Part shown: positions 8,260-16,827 of the stretch, one piece after another
Position numbering within the stretch: position 1 is the stretch's first letter
Layout of the letters: each line of letters opens with the position of its first letter
Source of the DNA: Saprospiraceae bacterium
GTDB lineage: Bacteria; Bacteroidota; Bacteroidia; Chitinophagales; Saprospiraceae
Reading direction: 5' to 3'
NCBI GenBank assembly: GCA_019638455.1
Contig: JAHBTU010000004.1
Location: 124,001-188,000, forward strand
DNA: 64,000 nucleotides
The notes under the pieces: model-generated
The model's input: only the letters and a program-made list of their open reading frames with translations
The model's database searches: none
Told to the model about the DNA's origin: nothing
Program-made: the position numbers and the translations under genes

Positions 8260-9240
8260 ATGCACACAGAAGGCGCATCCAACATCCTGCACATTGCTTG
8301 CCAAACTATCCGAATCGAGGCCAACACGCTGACGGCCTTGGCCGATAGCCTCGACGATACCACTGACTTCCTTGCCTGCGTGGAGGCCATTGCCGCGTCG
8401 CCGGGGCGAGTGGTGCTCACGGGCATTGGCAAAAGCGCCATCGTGGCACAGAAAATCACGGCCACGCTCAATTCCACCGGCACGCCCGCAATGTTTCTAC
8501 ACGCTGCCGACGCGATTCACGGCGACTTGGGCATGATTCGCCAATACGACCTTGTGCTTTGTATTTCAAAAAGCGGCGAGACTTCCGAAATCAAGGTGCT
8601 CGTACCTTTGGTCAAAAATTTCGGAAACCCCATCATCGCCATGACCGCCAATCGGAACAGCACCCTCGCCCGCCAGGCCGACTATGTGTTGTGGACGCCT
8701 GTGGAACATGAGGCCGACCCCAACAACCTAGCCCCCACAGCCAGCACCACCGCCCAAATGGCCTTAGGCGATGCGTTGGCCGTCGCGTTGCTTGCGCACA
8801 AAGGCTTCTCGCCGGGCGATTTCGCCAAATTTCATCCCGGCGGCGCTTTGGGCAAACAACTCTACCTGCGGGTGCGCGACCTCTACACCCTACACGAACG
8901 CCCCGCCGTGAGACCCGATGCCACACTGAACGAGATTATTATCGAAATTTCTTCCAAACGCCTCGGCGCCACCGCCGTGCTCGACGACAGCGAACATCTC
9001 ATGGGCATCATCACCGATGGCGACCTGCGCCGAATGCTCCAACGCGGAGGCCCTCTCACCGGGGTGCTGGCCAGCGATATTCTTTCCCCCCACCCCAAAA
9101 GCATCGGCCCGGACGCATTGGCAGTGGATGCATTGGCGCTCTTGCGCCAACATTCCATCACGCAATTGGTCGTGCTGCACGAAGGGCGTTATCTGGGCAT
9201 GGTGCATCTTCACGACTTGGTGCGCGAAGGGTTGTTGTGA
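8260..9240 (+). CDS. kdsD: D-arabinose-5-phosphate isomerase (KdsD/KpsF family)
   Basis: This enzyme converts ribulose-5-phosphate to arabinose-5-phosphate, the first committed step towards KDO for LPS. An N-terminal SIS domain (about residues 40-180) carries GIGKSAIVAQK, HAADAIHGDLGM and ISKSGET. The HPGGALGK motif and two CBS domains (about 205-265 and 270-326) follow. The length of 326 residues is normal. ATG 8260 is chosen over the in-frame TTG at 8251. It is monocistronic, with the next gene 240 bp away. Confidence 0.93.
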   Translation: MHTEGASNILHIACQTIRIEANTLTALADSLDDTTDFLACVEAIAASPGRVVLTGIGKSAIVAQKITATLNSTGTPAMFLHAADAIHGDLGMIRQYDLVLCISKSGETSEIKVLVPLVKNFGNPIIAMTANRNSTLARQADYVLWTPVEHEADPNNLAPTASTTAQMALGDALAVALLAHKGFSPGDFAKFHPGGALGKQLYLRVRDLYTLHERPAVRPDATLNEIIIEISSKRLGATAVLDDSEHLMGIITDGDLRRMLQRGGPLTGVLASDILSPHPKSIGPDALAVDALALLRQHSITQLVVLHEGRYLGMVHLHDLVREGLL

Positions 9241-9366
9241 AAAAATGCAGGCAAATGTATCCTCTGCGGTTGCGCCAAATCAACCCTACATTGACAAATA
9301 TCAACCCTTGCCACCGTCGTGCGTCATTGTCGAGTAGCCTGGGGTGTCTGACTTTTGCATTTGGTG

Positions 9367-9471
9367 TACTTCGCGCCGCCAAGTTTTGGGCACGGCCATA
9401 AGCGCAATCTGTTCAAAATCACGGACAACAATCATGGCGAACTGACAGCTCCTAGCGAATCAAGGTATAAA
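9367..9471 (+). repeat. 105-bp dispersed repeat, copy 1
   Basis: Same length as 41911-42015 with roughly 20 substitutions and no gaps. It shares TACTTCGCG at the start, AAGCGCAATCTG and CAATCATGG inside, and CGAATCAAGGTATAAA at the end. It ends 11 bp before the next start codon. Confidence 0.8.
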
Positions 9472-9482
9472 ATCTAAAAAAA

Positions 9483-10082
9483 ATGAACACGCAACCCATC
9501 GTCAACAAAGAGACCGGGATGCCAACAGTTGACTACGCGACATGGGATACCAAGATGTTGGTGGAACACATCGTGGGCACACACCATGTCAATATCCGCA
9601 AGACCATGCCTGAGTTGCTGGGTCTGGGTGCGGTCGTGAGCGCATTGGAAGCGGAGCGGCATCCAGAGACGCGAGAAATTTACGAGCGCCTGCTCCAATT
9701 GGACAACTGTATGCGGCAGCACATCACGAGCGTGGAGTACGCGCTCTTTCCCTACATTTTGGAAATGGAAAATGTCTATTTCAGCAAGCTGCCTTTTGTG
9801 GCGCCAGCATTTGGTCGGGTAGAAAAACCCATACGGATCATTGAAAACGAACACAACCGGTGTGCCGACCTACTGAAAGACATCCGAATGTTGTCAGCAG
9901 AATTCGTGGCACCACTCGATGCCTCGGCTGAACACTTGCAGTGGTATGCGTTGCTGCGAGCATTCGACGCGGATATGCGCTTGCATTATCATCTGGAATG
10001 CAACATCCTCTTCCCAAGAGCCATCGCGCAAGAAACCGCGCTGCTTGAGCGCAAGGGTTTTACTTCTATTTGGTTTGGGTAA
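9483..10082 (+). CDS. Iron-sulfur cluster repair di-iron protein (RIC/ScdA/YtfE type)
   Basis: A 199-residue hemerythrin-like four-helix protein. The iron-ligand pattern is spread over the four helices: EHIVGTHH, RQHITSVEYALF, IENEHNRCADLL and LHYHLECNILFPRA. The spacing matches RIC/ScdA/YtfE, which repair Fe-S clusters after nitrosative or oxidative damage. The usual N-terminal DUF542 segment with its Cys pair is missing or reduced, so this is a short form. It stands alone between kdsD and fumC. The 105-bp repeat ends just upstream and may contain its promoter. Confidence 0.8.
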   Translation: MNTQPIVNKETGMPTVDYATWDTKMLVEHIVGTHHVNIRKTMPELLGLGAVVSALEAERHPETREIYERLLQLDNCMRQHITSVEYALFPYILEMENVYFSKLPFVAPAFGRVEKPIRIIENEHNRCADLLKDIRMLSAEFVAPLDASAEHLQWYALLRAFDADMRLHYHLECNILFPRAIAQETALLERKGFTSIWFG

Positions 10083-10243
10083 GGAACGCTCGCGCCTTCT
10101 TAAAACTCATACTTTCCAACAACTGGGATTCGACAAATTTTACCTTTGCCCTGCTCAATTCAACAAACCAACCCACCTGACCATCCGACCGCGCCACTGC
10201 GGACGGGACTCGTTCAGGCGGGCAAACCAACGCATCACCATAC

Positions 10244-11638
10244 ATGGATTACCGTATTGAAAAAGACACGATGGGCAAAGTGCAAGTGCCAGCCCATGTG
10301 TATTGGGGGGCACAGACGCAGCGTTCCATCGAGAATTTCAAAATCGCTCGCGACACCAATCGGATGCCCATCGAAATCATTCGCGCCTTCGCTTATTTGA
10401 AAAAAGCCGCTGCGCTCACCAACTACGAGGCAGGCGTGTTGCCAAAAGAAAAACGCGACCTCATCGCCCGTGTGTGCGACGAGATTTTGGAAGGCAAATT
10501 GGACGACCAATTCCCGCTCGTGGTGTGGCAAACCGGCTCCGGCACCCAAAGCAACATGAACTCGAACGAGGTCATCGCTTACCGTGCCCATGTCTTGAAC
10601 GGCGGCCAGCTCACCGACGAACAAAAGTTTGTGCACCCCAACGACGACGTGAACAAGTCGCAATCATCGAACGACACCTTCCCGACGGCGATGCACATCG
10701 CGGCCTACAAGATGCTCGTGGAGGTCACCATTCCGGGCATCGAAAAATTGCGCGATACGCTCAAAACCAAATCCGAACAATTCATGGACGTGGTGAAAAT
10801 CGGTCGCACCCATTTCATGGATGCCACGCCTTTGACCCTCGGCCAAGAATTTTCTGGCTACGTCGCCCAACTTGACCACGGGCTGCGGGCCATTCGCAAC
10901 ACCCTTCCGCATCTGACCGAACTCGCGCTCGGCGGCACGGCAGTCGGCACGGGCATCAACACGCCAAAAGGTTATTCGGAAAACGTGGCACGCCACATCG
11001 CCGCGCTGACAGGCTTGCCTTTCGTGACCGCGCCCAACAAATTCGAGGCCCTCGCTGCTCACGACGGTATCGTGGAGGCGCACGGTGCATTGAAAACTGT
11101 CGCAGTCAGCCTGATGAAAATAGCCAACGACATTCGGATACTCTCATCCGGCCCCCGCTCCGGTATCGGCGAAATTTTTATCCCCGACAACGAACCCGGC
11201 TCCAGCATCATGCCCGGCAAGGTGAACCCTACTCAATGCGAGGCGCTCACGATGGTGGCCGCCCAAGTGATGGGCAACGATGTGGCCATCAACATAGGCG
11301 GCTCCAACGGCCATTTTGAACTCAACGTGTTCAAGCCGGTGATGATTTACAACTTCCTGCACTCCGCACGGCTCATCGGCGAAGCCTGCGTTTCGTTCAA
11401 CGACAAATGCGCCGTCGGCATCGAGCCGCTGCGCGACAACATCACGAAACACGTCAACAACTCTTTGATGCTGGTGACGGCTTTGAACACCAAAATCGGC
11501 TATTACAAGGCTGCCGAAATCGCGCAAAAAGCCCACAAAGAAGGGCTTACGTTGAAAGAATCGGCACTGGCACTTGGCTACCTGACGGCAGAAGAATTTG
11601 ACCAGTGGGTGCGCCCAGAGGATATGGTGGGGAGATAG
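10244..11638 (+). CDS. fumC: Class II fumarate hydratase
   Basis: A TCA-cycle enzyme interconverting fumarate and malate as a cytoplasmic homotetramer. The family signatures are clear: GSGTQSNMNSNEV (about residue 98), SSNDTFPTAMH (about 140), GRTHFMDATPLTLGQEFSG and the mobile-loop signature GSSIMPGKVNPTQCE (about 318). The length of 464 residues is standard, and ATG 10244 gives the usual short N-terminus YRIEKDTMGKVQVP. A TACCTTTG box at 10141-10148 could be its -7 element, though no good TTG lies at the right distance. Confidence 0.96.
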   Translation: MDYRIEKDTMGKVQVPAHVYWGAQTQRSIENFKIARDTNRMPIEIIRAFAYLKKAAALTNYEAGVLPKEKRDLIARVCDEILEGKLDDQFPLVVWQTGSGTQSNMNSNEVIAYRAHVLNGGQLTDEQKFVHPNDDVNKSQSSNDTFPTAMHIAAYKMLVEVTIPGIEKLRDTLKTKSEQFMDVVKIGRTHFMDATPLTLGQEFSGYVAQLDHGLRAIRNTLPHLTELALGGTAVGTGINTPKGYSENVARHIAALTGLPFVTAPNKFEALAAHDGIVEAHGALKTVAVSLMKIANDIRILSSGPRSGIGEIFIPDNEPGSSIMPGKVNPTQCEALTMVAAQVMGNDVAINIGGSNGHFELNVFKPVMIYNFLHSARLIGEACVSFNDKCAVGIEPLRDNITKHVNNSLMLVTALNTKIGYYKAAEIAQKAHKEGLTLKESALALGYLTAEEFDQWVRPEDMVGR

Positions 11639-11700
11639 GGTCGTTGAGAAATGTTTAAGTGTTGTTGGAGGGGTGAGGTGCGTTCTTTTTTTAAGATGGA

Positions 11701-11776
11701 GGACGCAGAGGTGTCACACAGGGCAAGCAGAGCACGCTCCGTATTTCTCCTTGAAACACCTCTGCGCGCTCTGTGT
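11701..11776. repeat. Intergenic inverted repeat
   Basis: CGCAGAGGTGT (11704-11714) and ACACCTCTGCG (11756-11766) can form a hairpin with a 41-nt loop. Flanking CACAG/CTGTG pairs extend it. It lies between fumC and the WD40 gene. Confidence 0.6.
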
Positions 11777-11790
11777 TATCCACTCATCGC

Positions 11791-12693
11791 ATGAAAATCG
11801 AAAAAATCCACACCTGCACCGGGCATCGCGCCGCTGTCTATGCGCTGGCACTCGGCAAAGACGAGCAGCATTTTTTGTCGGCAGGTGGCGACGGCTGGGT
11901 GGCAGAGTGGAACCTCAACGACCCGGAAACGGGGCAACTGGCGGCCTCTGCGGAGACGCAAATTTTTTCGCTGTGCGCCCTGCCCAATGGCCGCCTCGTG
12001 GCAGGCGACATGAACGGCGGGGTGCGCTGGCTCGACCGCAACGATCCGGACAAAGGGCGGAGCATCCAGCATCACGGAAAAGGGACTTTCGACATTTTGA
12101 TTGCCGAAAACTGGGTCTTTACCGTCGGTGGCGACGGTGTCTTGACGCGCTGGCATTTGGAAAAAGGCCGCAGCGTGGAGAGTTTTCATCTTTCCAATCA
12201 AGCCTTGCGCAGCATTTCGTTTTCGCCAACAAGAAAAGAACTCGCCGTCGGCGCGAGCGACCATTCAATCTATGTGTTGGATGCCGAGACTTTTGAATTG
12301 CGCCACACTTTGAAAAATGCGCACACCAACTCTGTTTTCACGGTCGCATACTCGCCCGATGGCCGCCATCTGCTGAGCGGTGGGCGCGACGCGATGTTGC
12401 GGGTGTGGGATTTGGAAAATGTTTTTCGACTAGTATCCGAGCAGCCAGCTCACTTGTTCACCCTGAACCACATCGTTTTTTCGCCAGATGGAACTTTGTT
12501 TGCCACCGCCAGCCGCGACAAAACGCTGAAAATCTGGGACGCGCAAACATTCGAACTCTTGAAAGTGGTGGACACGATGCGCCATGGTGGGCATATCAAT
12601 TCGGTGAACCGGCTGCTGTGGCTGCCCAAGTGCCTCGTGTCGTGCAGCGACGACAGGTCGGTGATGTTGTGGCGGGCGGCGAGGGAGGGTTAG
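11791..12693 (+). CDS. WD40 repeat protein
   Basis: A 300-residue beta-propeller. About seven WD40 blades can be followed through recurring GH...VYALA...SAGGDG...W patterns. Clear examples are FSPDGRHLLSGGRDAMLRVW and DGTLFATASRDKTLKIW, and the last blade ends SCSDDRSVMLW. There is no signal peptide, so it is cytoplasmic. Such stand-alone propellers act as scaffolds or sensors; no partner is evident. ATG 11791 is preferred over GTG 11773. A hairpin repeat separates it from fumC. Confidence 0.85.
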   Translation: MKIEKIHTCTGHRAAVYALALGKDEQHFLSAGGDGWVAEWNLNDPETGQLAASAETQIFSLCALPNGRLVAGDMNGGVRWLDRNDPDKGRSIQHHGKGTFDILIAENWVFTVGGDGVLTRWHLEKGRSVESFHLSNQALRSISFSPTRKELAVGASDHSIYVLDAETFELRHTLKNAHTNSVFTVAYSPDGRHLLSGGRDAMLRVWDLENVFRLVSEQPAHLFTLNHIVFSPDGTLFATASRDKTLKIWDAQTFELLKVVDTMRHGGHINSVNRLLWLPKCLVSCSDDRSVMLWRAAREG

Positions 12694-12794
12694 GGGCGCT
12701 TAGGATGTTGTTATTATCTTTTTGAGCCCTTGTTGGTGCCTTCACCAACAATTGTTGAAGAAATCATCAACGCTTTGGGAGGTAGTCTTTGTTT

Positions 12795-12930
12795 TATAGT
12801 CAACGCCATAATATTGGACATTTTTATTTCACACAACGCCACGACGACACAACGAATTGACTCTGCCCGCTTTGCACTTCACATCGTTGTGGCGTTGCGT
12901 GAAAAATGTCCAGTAGTATGAGTCAACGCA
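12795..12930. repeat. MITE-like inverted repeat flanked by AGTCAACGC direct repeats
   Basis: TGGACATTTTT...TTCACACAACGCCAC on the left (about 12815-12842) is matched by an inverted copy on the right (about 12885-12912). The pair is bracketed by direct repeats AGTCAACGC (12798-12806 and 12921-12929), as expected for a target duplication. The TGGACATT end also occurs in the element at 16.7 kb. Confidence 0.6.
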
Positions 12931-12983
12931 AATCAGCCCCGTCCGCTTCACTTGGCCGGGCAAGCCTTTAAAACAGGTTCTCG

Positions 12984-13100
12984 TGCGTTAAAGGTGGTTT
13001 TGAACGAACGGCGCTCGTAATCCTTTGAAAATCGTACAAACCAATCAAGGGCATCTCTGCCTTGCCAACGGGCAGGTTTAACTCCTCTTTAATCTGGGTA
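12984..13100 (-). repeat. ~120-bp mobile-looking element, copy 1
   Basis: Homologous along its whole length, in inverted orientation, to 60258-60379. Shared blocks include GGTGGTTTTGAACGAACGG and CTCTTTAATCTGGGTA. Its right end falls exactly at the junction with a small antitoxin-like gene remnant. Just upstream (12943-12966) is a degenerate relative of the 47.3-kb palindromic repeat. Confidence 0.65.
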
Positions 13101-13227
13101 GATGCCTTCTTTTTCTTCTTTTGCGAATAGATTGGGACAGACGTGCAATAGGTTCGAGTTTGCTGTCATCGCTCAAATGCTCCAGAAGTCGTGAATATAA
13201 ATTGGCCAAGTTGGCATTCAGATGCAT
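13101..13227 (-). pseudogene. Antitoxin-like gene remnant, truncated
   Basis: From ATG 13225-13227 on the minus strand about 42 codons read MHLNANLANLYSRLLEHL, then SDDSKLEPIARLSQSIRKRR. This resembles the N-terminus of small antitoxins common in Bacteroidota (helix, then DDSKLELI, then LSQSI). The frame runs into the 120-bp element at 13100 and soon stops. No toxin partner is adjacent. It is tentative because it rests on a short stretch. Confidence 0.4.
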
Positions 13228-13229
13228 GA

Positions 13230-14000
13230 TTATTTTCTTTTTCCGAGTTGCAGATTTACGAAAAAATTGAAAAACATTGGGCTGTTTTGCTCGACGAGGA
13301 TGGGCGCTTCTTTTAAAAAGACATCCAACATGAAGCCGATTTCGAGTGCTTTCACAAACTCATCGAACGCGCCCCAGTCAATGTGCATCGAAATAGCGCC
13401 ACTGGCACCGGGTAGGAGAGTGATTTCGCTGATGCCCCGAGTGAGTGGCGACGCGCCGAGGATGCGGGTGTTGTTGAGAAACACATCGGCGTTGCCGTCC
13501 GAGTATTTTTGATGCAATACCCTGAAATTGCGCGGGTCGTCGGGGTTGGTGTATGCTAATGCCAAATAGTAGGGCTTCAACAGCCCCAGTGACGGCCCAA
13601 TGGAATAGTTCATCCCAATCGCCACACCTTTCTGCTTGGCTTTTTCGGAAAAATATCGCTTGACACCCCACCCGCTGCGCAGCATGAAAAGGTTGTTTTG
13701 TTTGCCAAACACATAAGGCCTGAACGAGCGGCTTGCCGCCGGGTCGGCACTTTGGCGCTGTTCCTTGGGGCTTTTGAGCTCGCCAAAGCTAAAATTGAAC
13801 GAAGTGGTCTTGTAGTAGGTGCGCAAGCGGCCAAACTCGACCCCCAAGGCATAAGCCCGATTGGTCGTTAGCCTGAAATTGAATGTCGTCTCGGTGTTAT
13901 AGACGATGCCAACACCTGTGACGGGCGGCCTGTAGCCCTGCGACCAACCCTCAACGGTTAGGAAGGCTAAAAACGACAAGCAAAATAGAGGTCGCAACAT
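13230..14000 (-). CDS. Uncharacterised secreted, probably outer-membrane beta-barrel, protein
   Basis: A 256-residue protein with a clear signal peptide (MLRPLFCLSFLAFLTVEGWSQ). The remainder has alternating hydrophobic/polar strands and Gly/Tyr-rich turns (GVGIVYNTETTFNFRL, RSGWGVKRYFSE, IGMNYSIGPSLGLL). It ends MFFNFFVNLQLGKRK, a pattern fitting an outer-membrane barrel. The family is unknown to me. It lies between a nest of small repeats and a BNR lipoprotein on the same strand, but the 180-bp gap argues against a tight operon. Confidence 0.65.
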   Translation of the reverse strand: MLRPLFCLSFLAFLTVEGWSQGYRPPVTGVGIVYNTETTFNFRLTTNRAYALGVEFGRLRTYYKTTSFNFSFGELKSPKEQRQSADPAASRSFRPYVFGKQNNLFMLRSGWGVKRYFSEKAKQKGVAIGMNYSIGPSLGLLKPYYLALAYTNPDDPRNFRVLHQKYSDGNADVFLNNTRILGASPLTRGISEITLLPGASGAISMHIDWGAFDEFVKALEIGFMLDVFLKEAPILVEQNSPMFFNFFVNLQLGKRK

Positions 14001-14180
14001 GGCTCGATAATTTGTTCCAAAAATAGGTTTTTTCGCAACACCAACACATATCAGCGCCCAACTGTTTTTTTTAAAATCGCGCTATGACGCCGCACGTCAC
14101 AAATAATCGCATAGGCGAAGGGGGAGGCTGAGTGCTGGTTTGTTTTTATTGTCAGATATTCAATCGGTTTCCCAATTTTT

Positions 14181-15152
14181 TCACCATTCAAACCCGAAAA
14201 TGCGACCATTGGCAGCGACTGCCCAACCGCGATGATGCGAGGCAGAATCTGCAAGGGCGAACACGCTGGTGAAATCAGCGTCTGCGGGTGCTTGTTCCAC
14301 TTGCGCCCATGTGATGCCCCCATTTTCGGTCATCCAAAACAAGCCGTCGTCGCCTACCACAAAGCCCGTGTCGGGGCTGACGAACCACAACGCTCGCAGG
14401 GGTTGGTTTCGTTTGCCGAGACTGCCTCCCTTTCTAATTTCTTGCCAAGAACGCCCGCCATCGAGCGTTTTCAGGATGGCGCCACTTGAGCCACAGATAT
14501 AGCCTGTGTGCGGAGCAGGAAAATGAACCGAGCGGAAAAAGTCGCCCGTGATGTCGAGGCGTTGCCAAGTTCGCCCTGCGTCGTCGGAGCGCAGCACCCA
14601 GCCCAAGCCCACGGCATGGGCAGTGATGCTGTCCGAGAATGTCACATCTGACAGCACGTTTTCGGTTTTTTGCAAAGTGTCCAATTGCCAGAAAGCCGTC
14701 GGCCCGAAAGCGAAAATCTCTCCGAACCGATAGGCCCCGCCGGCCACCATGGCGCCGCGCTGACCATCGAGTAGCCAACAAGCGCGATTCCATTGGTAGT
14801 TGACGCGCCATGCTGCCCACGAATCGCCGTCGGGCGAGCGGTAAAGGGCAAAATCCTGCCCACACACATAGCCTTGCCCCGTGCGGTCGAATCGCACACA
14901 TTCCATTTTCCGTTGGAGCAAAGTGTCTGTTCGCCAGGTGAGGCCGCCATCTGCTGTGGAGACGATGAATCCGCGCTCCCACGCCTTGCCGCCCACGGCT
15001 ACGCCACGCAACGTGTCGAGCATCCAAATGGACGAAAAATCATCGGCTACTGGGCTGGGCAGCTCCCGAAAGGTCGGTAAGGAAAGGGTTGCTTCCTTGC
15101 AGCAGGCTGCGACAAGGAGTGTGGTGACCAATAGGATGTGAAATAAGCGCAT
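14181..15152 (-). CDS. BNR/Ycf48-like beta-propeller lipoprotein
   Basis: A 323-residue lipoprotein starting MRLFHILLVTTLLVAACC, with the lipobox Cys near residue 17-18. The rest consists of repeated propeller blades with BNR/Asp-box-like turns: STADGGLTWRTD, RSDDAGRTWQRL, KTLDGGRSWQEI, MTENGGITWAQV. Proteins of this type (Ycf48/photosystem-stability-like) are usually assembly factors or extracellular binding propellers. The role here is unknown. The start at 15152 is chosen because the longer reading adds 19 residues before the signal. It diverges from a glycosyltransferase, with starts 59 bp apart. Confidence 0.75.
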   Translation of the reverse strand: MRLFHILLVTTLLVAACCKEATLSLPTFRELPSPVADDFSSIWMLDTLRGVAVGGKAWERGFIVSTADGGLTWRTDTLLQRKMECVRFDRTGQGYVCGQDFALYRSPDGDSWAAWRVNYQWNRACWLLDGQRGAMVAGGAYRFGEIFAFGPTAFWQLDTLQKTENVLSDVTFSDSITAHAVGLGWVLRSDDAGRTWQRLDITGDFFRSVHFPAPHTGYICGSSGAILKTLDGGRSWQEIRKGGSLGKRNQPLRALWFVSPDTGFVVGDDGLFWMTENGGITWAQVEQAPADADFTSVFALADSASHHRGWAVAANGRIFGFEW

Positions 15153-15211
15153 GATACGGGTCTGTTGATGTCGCAAGGTAATGTAAGTTTGCGCTTCATA
15201 TTGTTGCAAAA

Positions 15212-16687
15212 GTGTCGAATATCCCGGATTTTTTGAGGAAAAATGCTTTGTATGTGCTGCTTATCTTGCTCCCGGTGTTGAGCGTGGCCATGCATTGGAG
15301 GGCTTTTCATGCCGATTTGCTTGGGGTGCATGTGTGGCGGCAGGCGCAGACCCAAGCTGTCATCGTCAATTTTTTTGAGGAGGATTTCAACATTCTCAAT
15401 CCGCGTCTGGATGTGCGGGGCAGCGGCGATGGTGTGGAGCGAAAAGAGTTTCCATTGATGCAGTGGTTGTTTGCGGGGGCGTACAAAGTGTTTGGCAAGC
15501 ACCTCATGCTCACGCGCTTGCTCACCTTTGTGGTGGGTCTTTCCGCGCTGTTGGGTATGTTTTTTTTGATAAAAAATCTGTTTGGCGACTCGTTGGTGGC
15601 ATTGGCAGGGGCTTGGGCGCTCCATTTTTCGCCCGCGTTTTTCTATTACATGGTGAATCCCCTGCCCGACAATTTTGCGCTCTGCTGCTCTATCTGGGGA
15701 CTTGCTTTTTTCTTTCATTGGTATGCGCACCGGGGCTGGGGCGCATTGTTCGCGGCGGGTTTTTTCATCAGCCTCGCCGCGCTGTGCAAGCTGCCATTTG
15801 TCATTTATTTTGTGGTGCCTTTTGTGTGTTTTGCAAAGGAGTATTTGCGGAAGAAAGCATGGAGGGAGCCAGTGCGGGGGGCGCTGACGATGGCCATTTT
15901 CTTGATTCCGCCTGTGGCTTGGTATGTTTGGGTGATACCGACTTGGCAAGGCACTGATGTGGTAGGCGGCATTTTGGACAATCGGTTTCCCATGTCAAGG
16001 TTGCTCCGATTCGTGTTCGACAATCTTGTTTCCACCCTGCCGGAGATGCTGCTCAACTACGCCGCCGTGCCATTTTTTGTGGCAGGTTTTTATTTTGCTT
16101 TCAAACGAAAGGCTTATCGAGATGGGCGATTCGCGCTGCTGGTGGCGCTTTCCGCTGCCGCTCTGCTGTATTTTTTCTATGAAATAAACATGATTGCCAA
16201 TGTGCACGACTACTATCTCTTTCCTTTTGTGCCGTTGCTTTTTATCTTGGTGAGCTACGGTGCGATGCAGATGCTTGGTGGGGGTGTCGCTGCCCGGCGC
16301 GTGGCGGTTTTTCTGCTGTTGCTGATGCCGCTGACGGCCTATTTGCGCACGCGCAACAGCTGGAACCCTGATTCGCCCGGATTTAACAAAGACTGGCTAT
16401 TGCACAAGAAAGAACTGCGCGAGGCGGCGCCAGATTCGGCGCTTTGCGTGGTCGGCAACGACGATTCGTACCAGATTTTTTTCTACCACATCAACAAGAA
16501 AGGCTGGGCATTTGCCGAAAACCGACTTACCCCGTCCGCGTTGCAGGGAATGGTCAACGAGGGCGCTCTATATCTCTACTCGGATACACGGCAAGTGGAC
16601 GAGCAGCCCGCCCTGCAGCCTTTGCTCGATAGTCTGGTGCTCGAACGAGGCACGGTGCGCGTGTTCAGGCTGCGGAAAGAGCAGTGA
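15212..16687 (+). CDS. GT39/ArnT-like membrane glycosyltransferase
   Basis: A 491-residue multi-pass membrane protein with about ten hydrophobic segments. The N-terminal layout fits dolichyl-phosphate-mannose/ArnT-type transferases: a first helix, then a periplasmic loop GVHVWRQAQTQ with an aromatic/Arg motif, and a FPLMQWLFAG segment. Such enzymes use lipid-linked sugars to glycosylate lipids or proteins at the outer face of the inner membrane. The soluble C-terminal part (about 390-491) is short. The start is GTG 15212. A TAAGTTTG -7 box (15184-15191) with TTG 16 nt upstream is a plausible promoter. Confidence 0.75.
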   Translation: MSNIPDFLRKNALYVLLILLPVLSVAMHWRAFHADLLGVHVWRQAQTQAVIVNFFEEDFNILNPRLDVRGSGDGVERKEFPLMQWLFAGAYKVFGKHLMLTRLLTFVVGLSALLGMFFLIKNLFGDSLVALAGAWALHFSPAFFYYMVNPLPDNFALCCSIWGLAFFFHWYAHRGWGALFAAGFFISLAALCKLPFVIYFVVPFVCFAKEYLRKKAWREPVRGALTMAIFLIPPVAWYVWVIPTWQGTDVVGGILDNRFPMSRLLRFVFDNLVSTLPEMLLNYAAVPFFVAGFYFAFKRKAYRDGRFALLVALSAAALLYFFYEINMIANVHDYYLFPFVPLLFILVSYGAMQMLGGGVAARRVAVFLLLLMPLTAYLRTRNSWNPDSPGFNKDWLLHKKELREAAPDSALCVVGNDDSYQIFFYHINKKGWAFAENRLTPSALQGMVNEGALYLYSDTRQVDEQPALQPLLDSLVLERGTVRVFRLRKEQ

Positions 16688-16709
16688 TTGTGCATCATTT
16701 GCCGCACCA

Positions 16710-16818
16710 TTGGACATTGTTTTTGTGCTGCAAAGACACAAAGGCACAAAATGTGGCAAATCCAATGAGTATTTTGCTTTGCTTCTTTGTGACTTAGTGG
16801 CAAATTTGAAAATGTCCG
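16710..16818. repeat. MITE-like inverted repeat with TGGACATT ends
   Basis: Left TGGACATT (about 16711) and right AATGTCCG (about 16810) frame an imperfect palindrome. Its arms contain AAAGACACAAAGGCACAAA and the complementary GCTTCTTTGTGACTTAGTGG. The gap between the convergent glycosyltransferase and acetoacetyl-CoA synthetase is almost entirely this element. Confidence 0.6.
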
Positions 16819-16827
16819 GCTGTGCGA

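Noticed and set aside
14051..14323. 90-codon minus-strand frame between the barrel protein and the BNR lipoprotein
   Set aside because: It overlaps the 3' end of the BNR lipoprotein in another frame and has no recognisable features.
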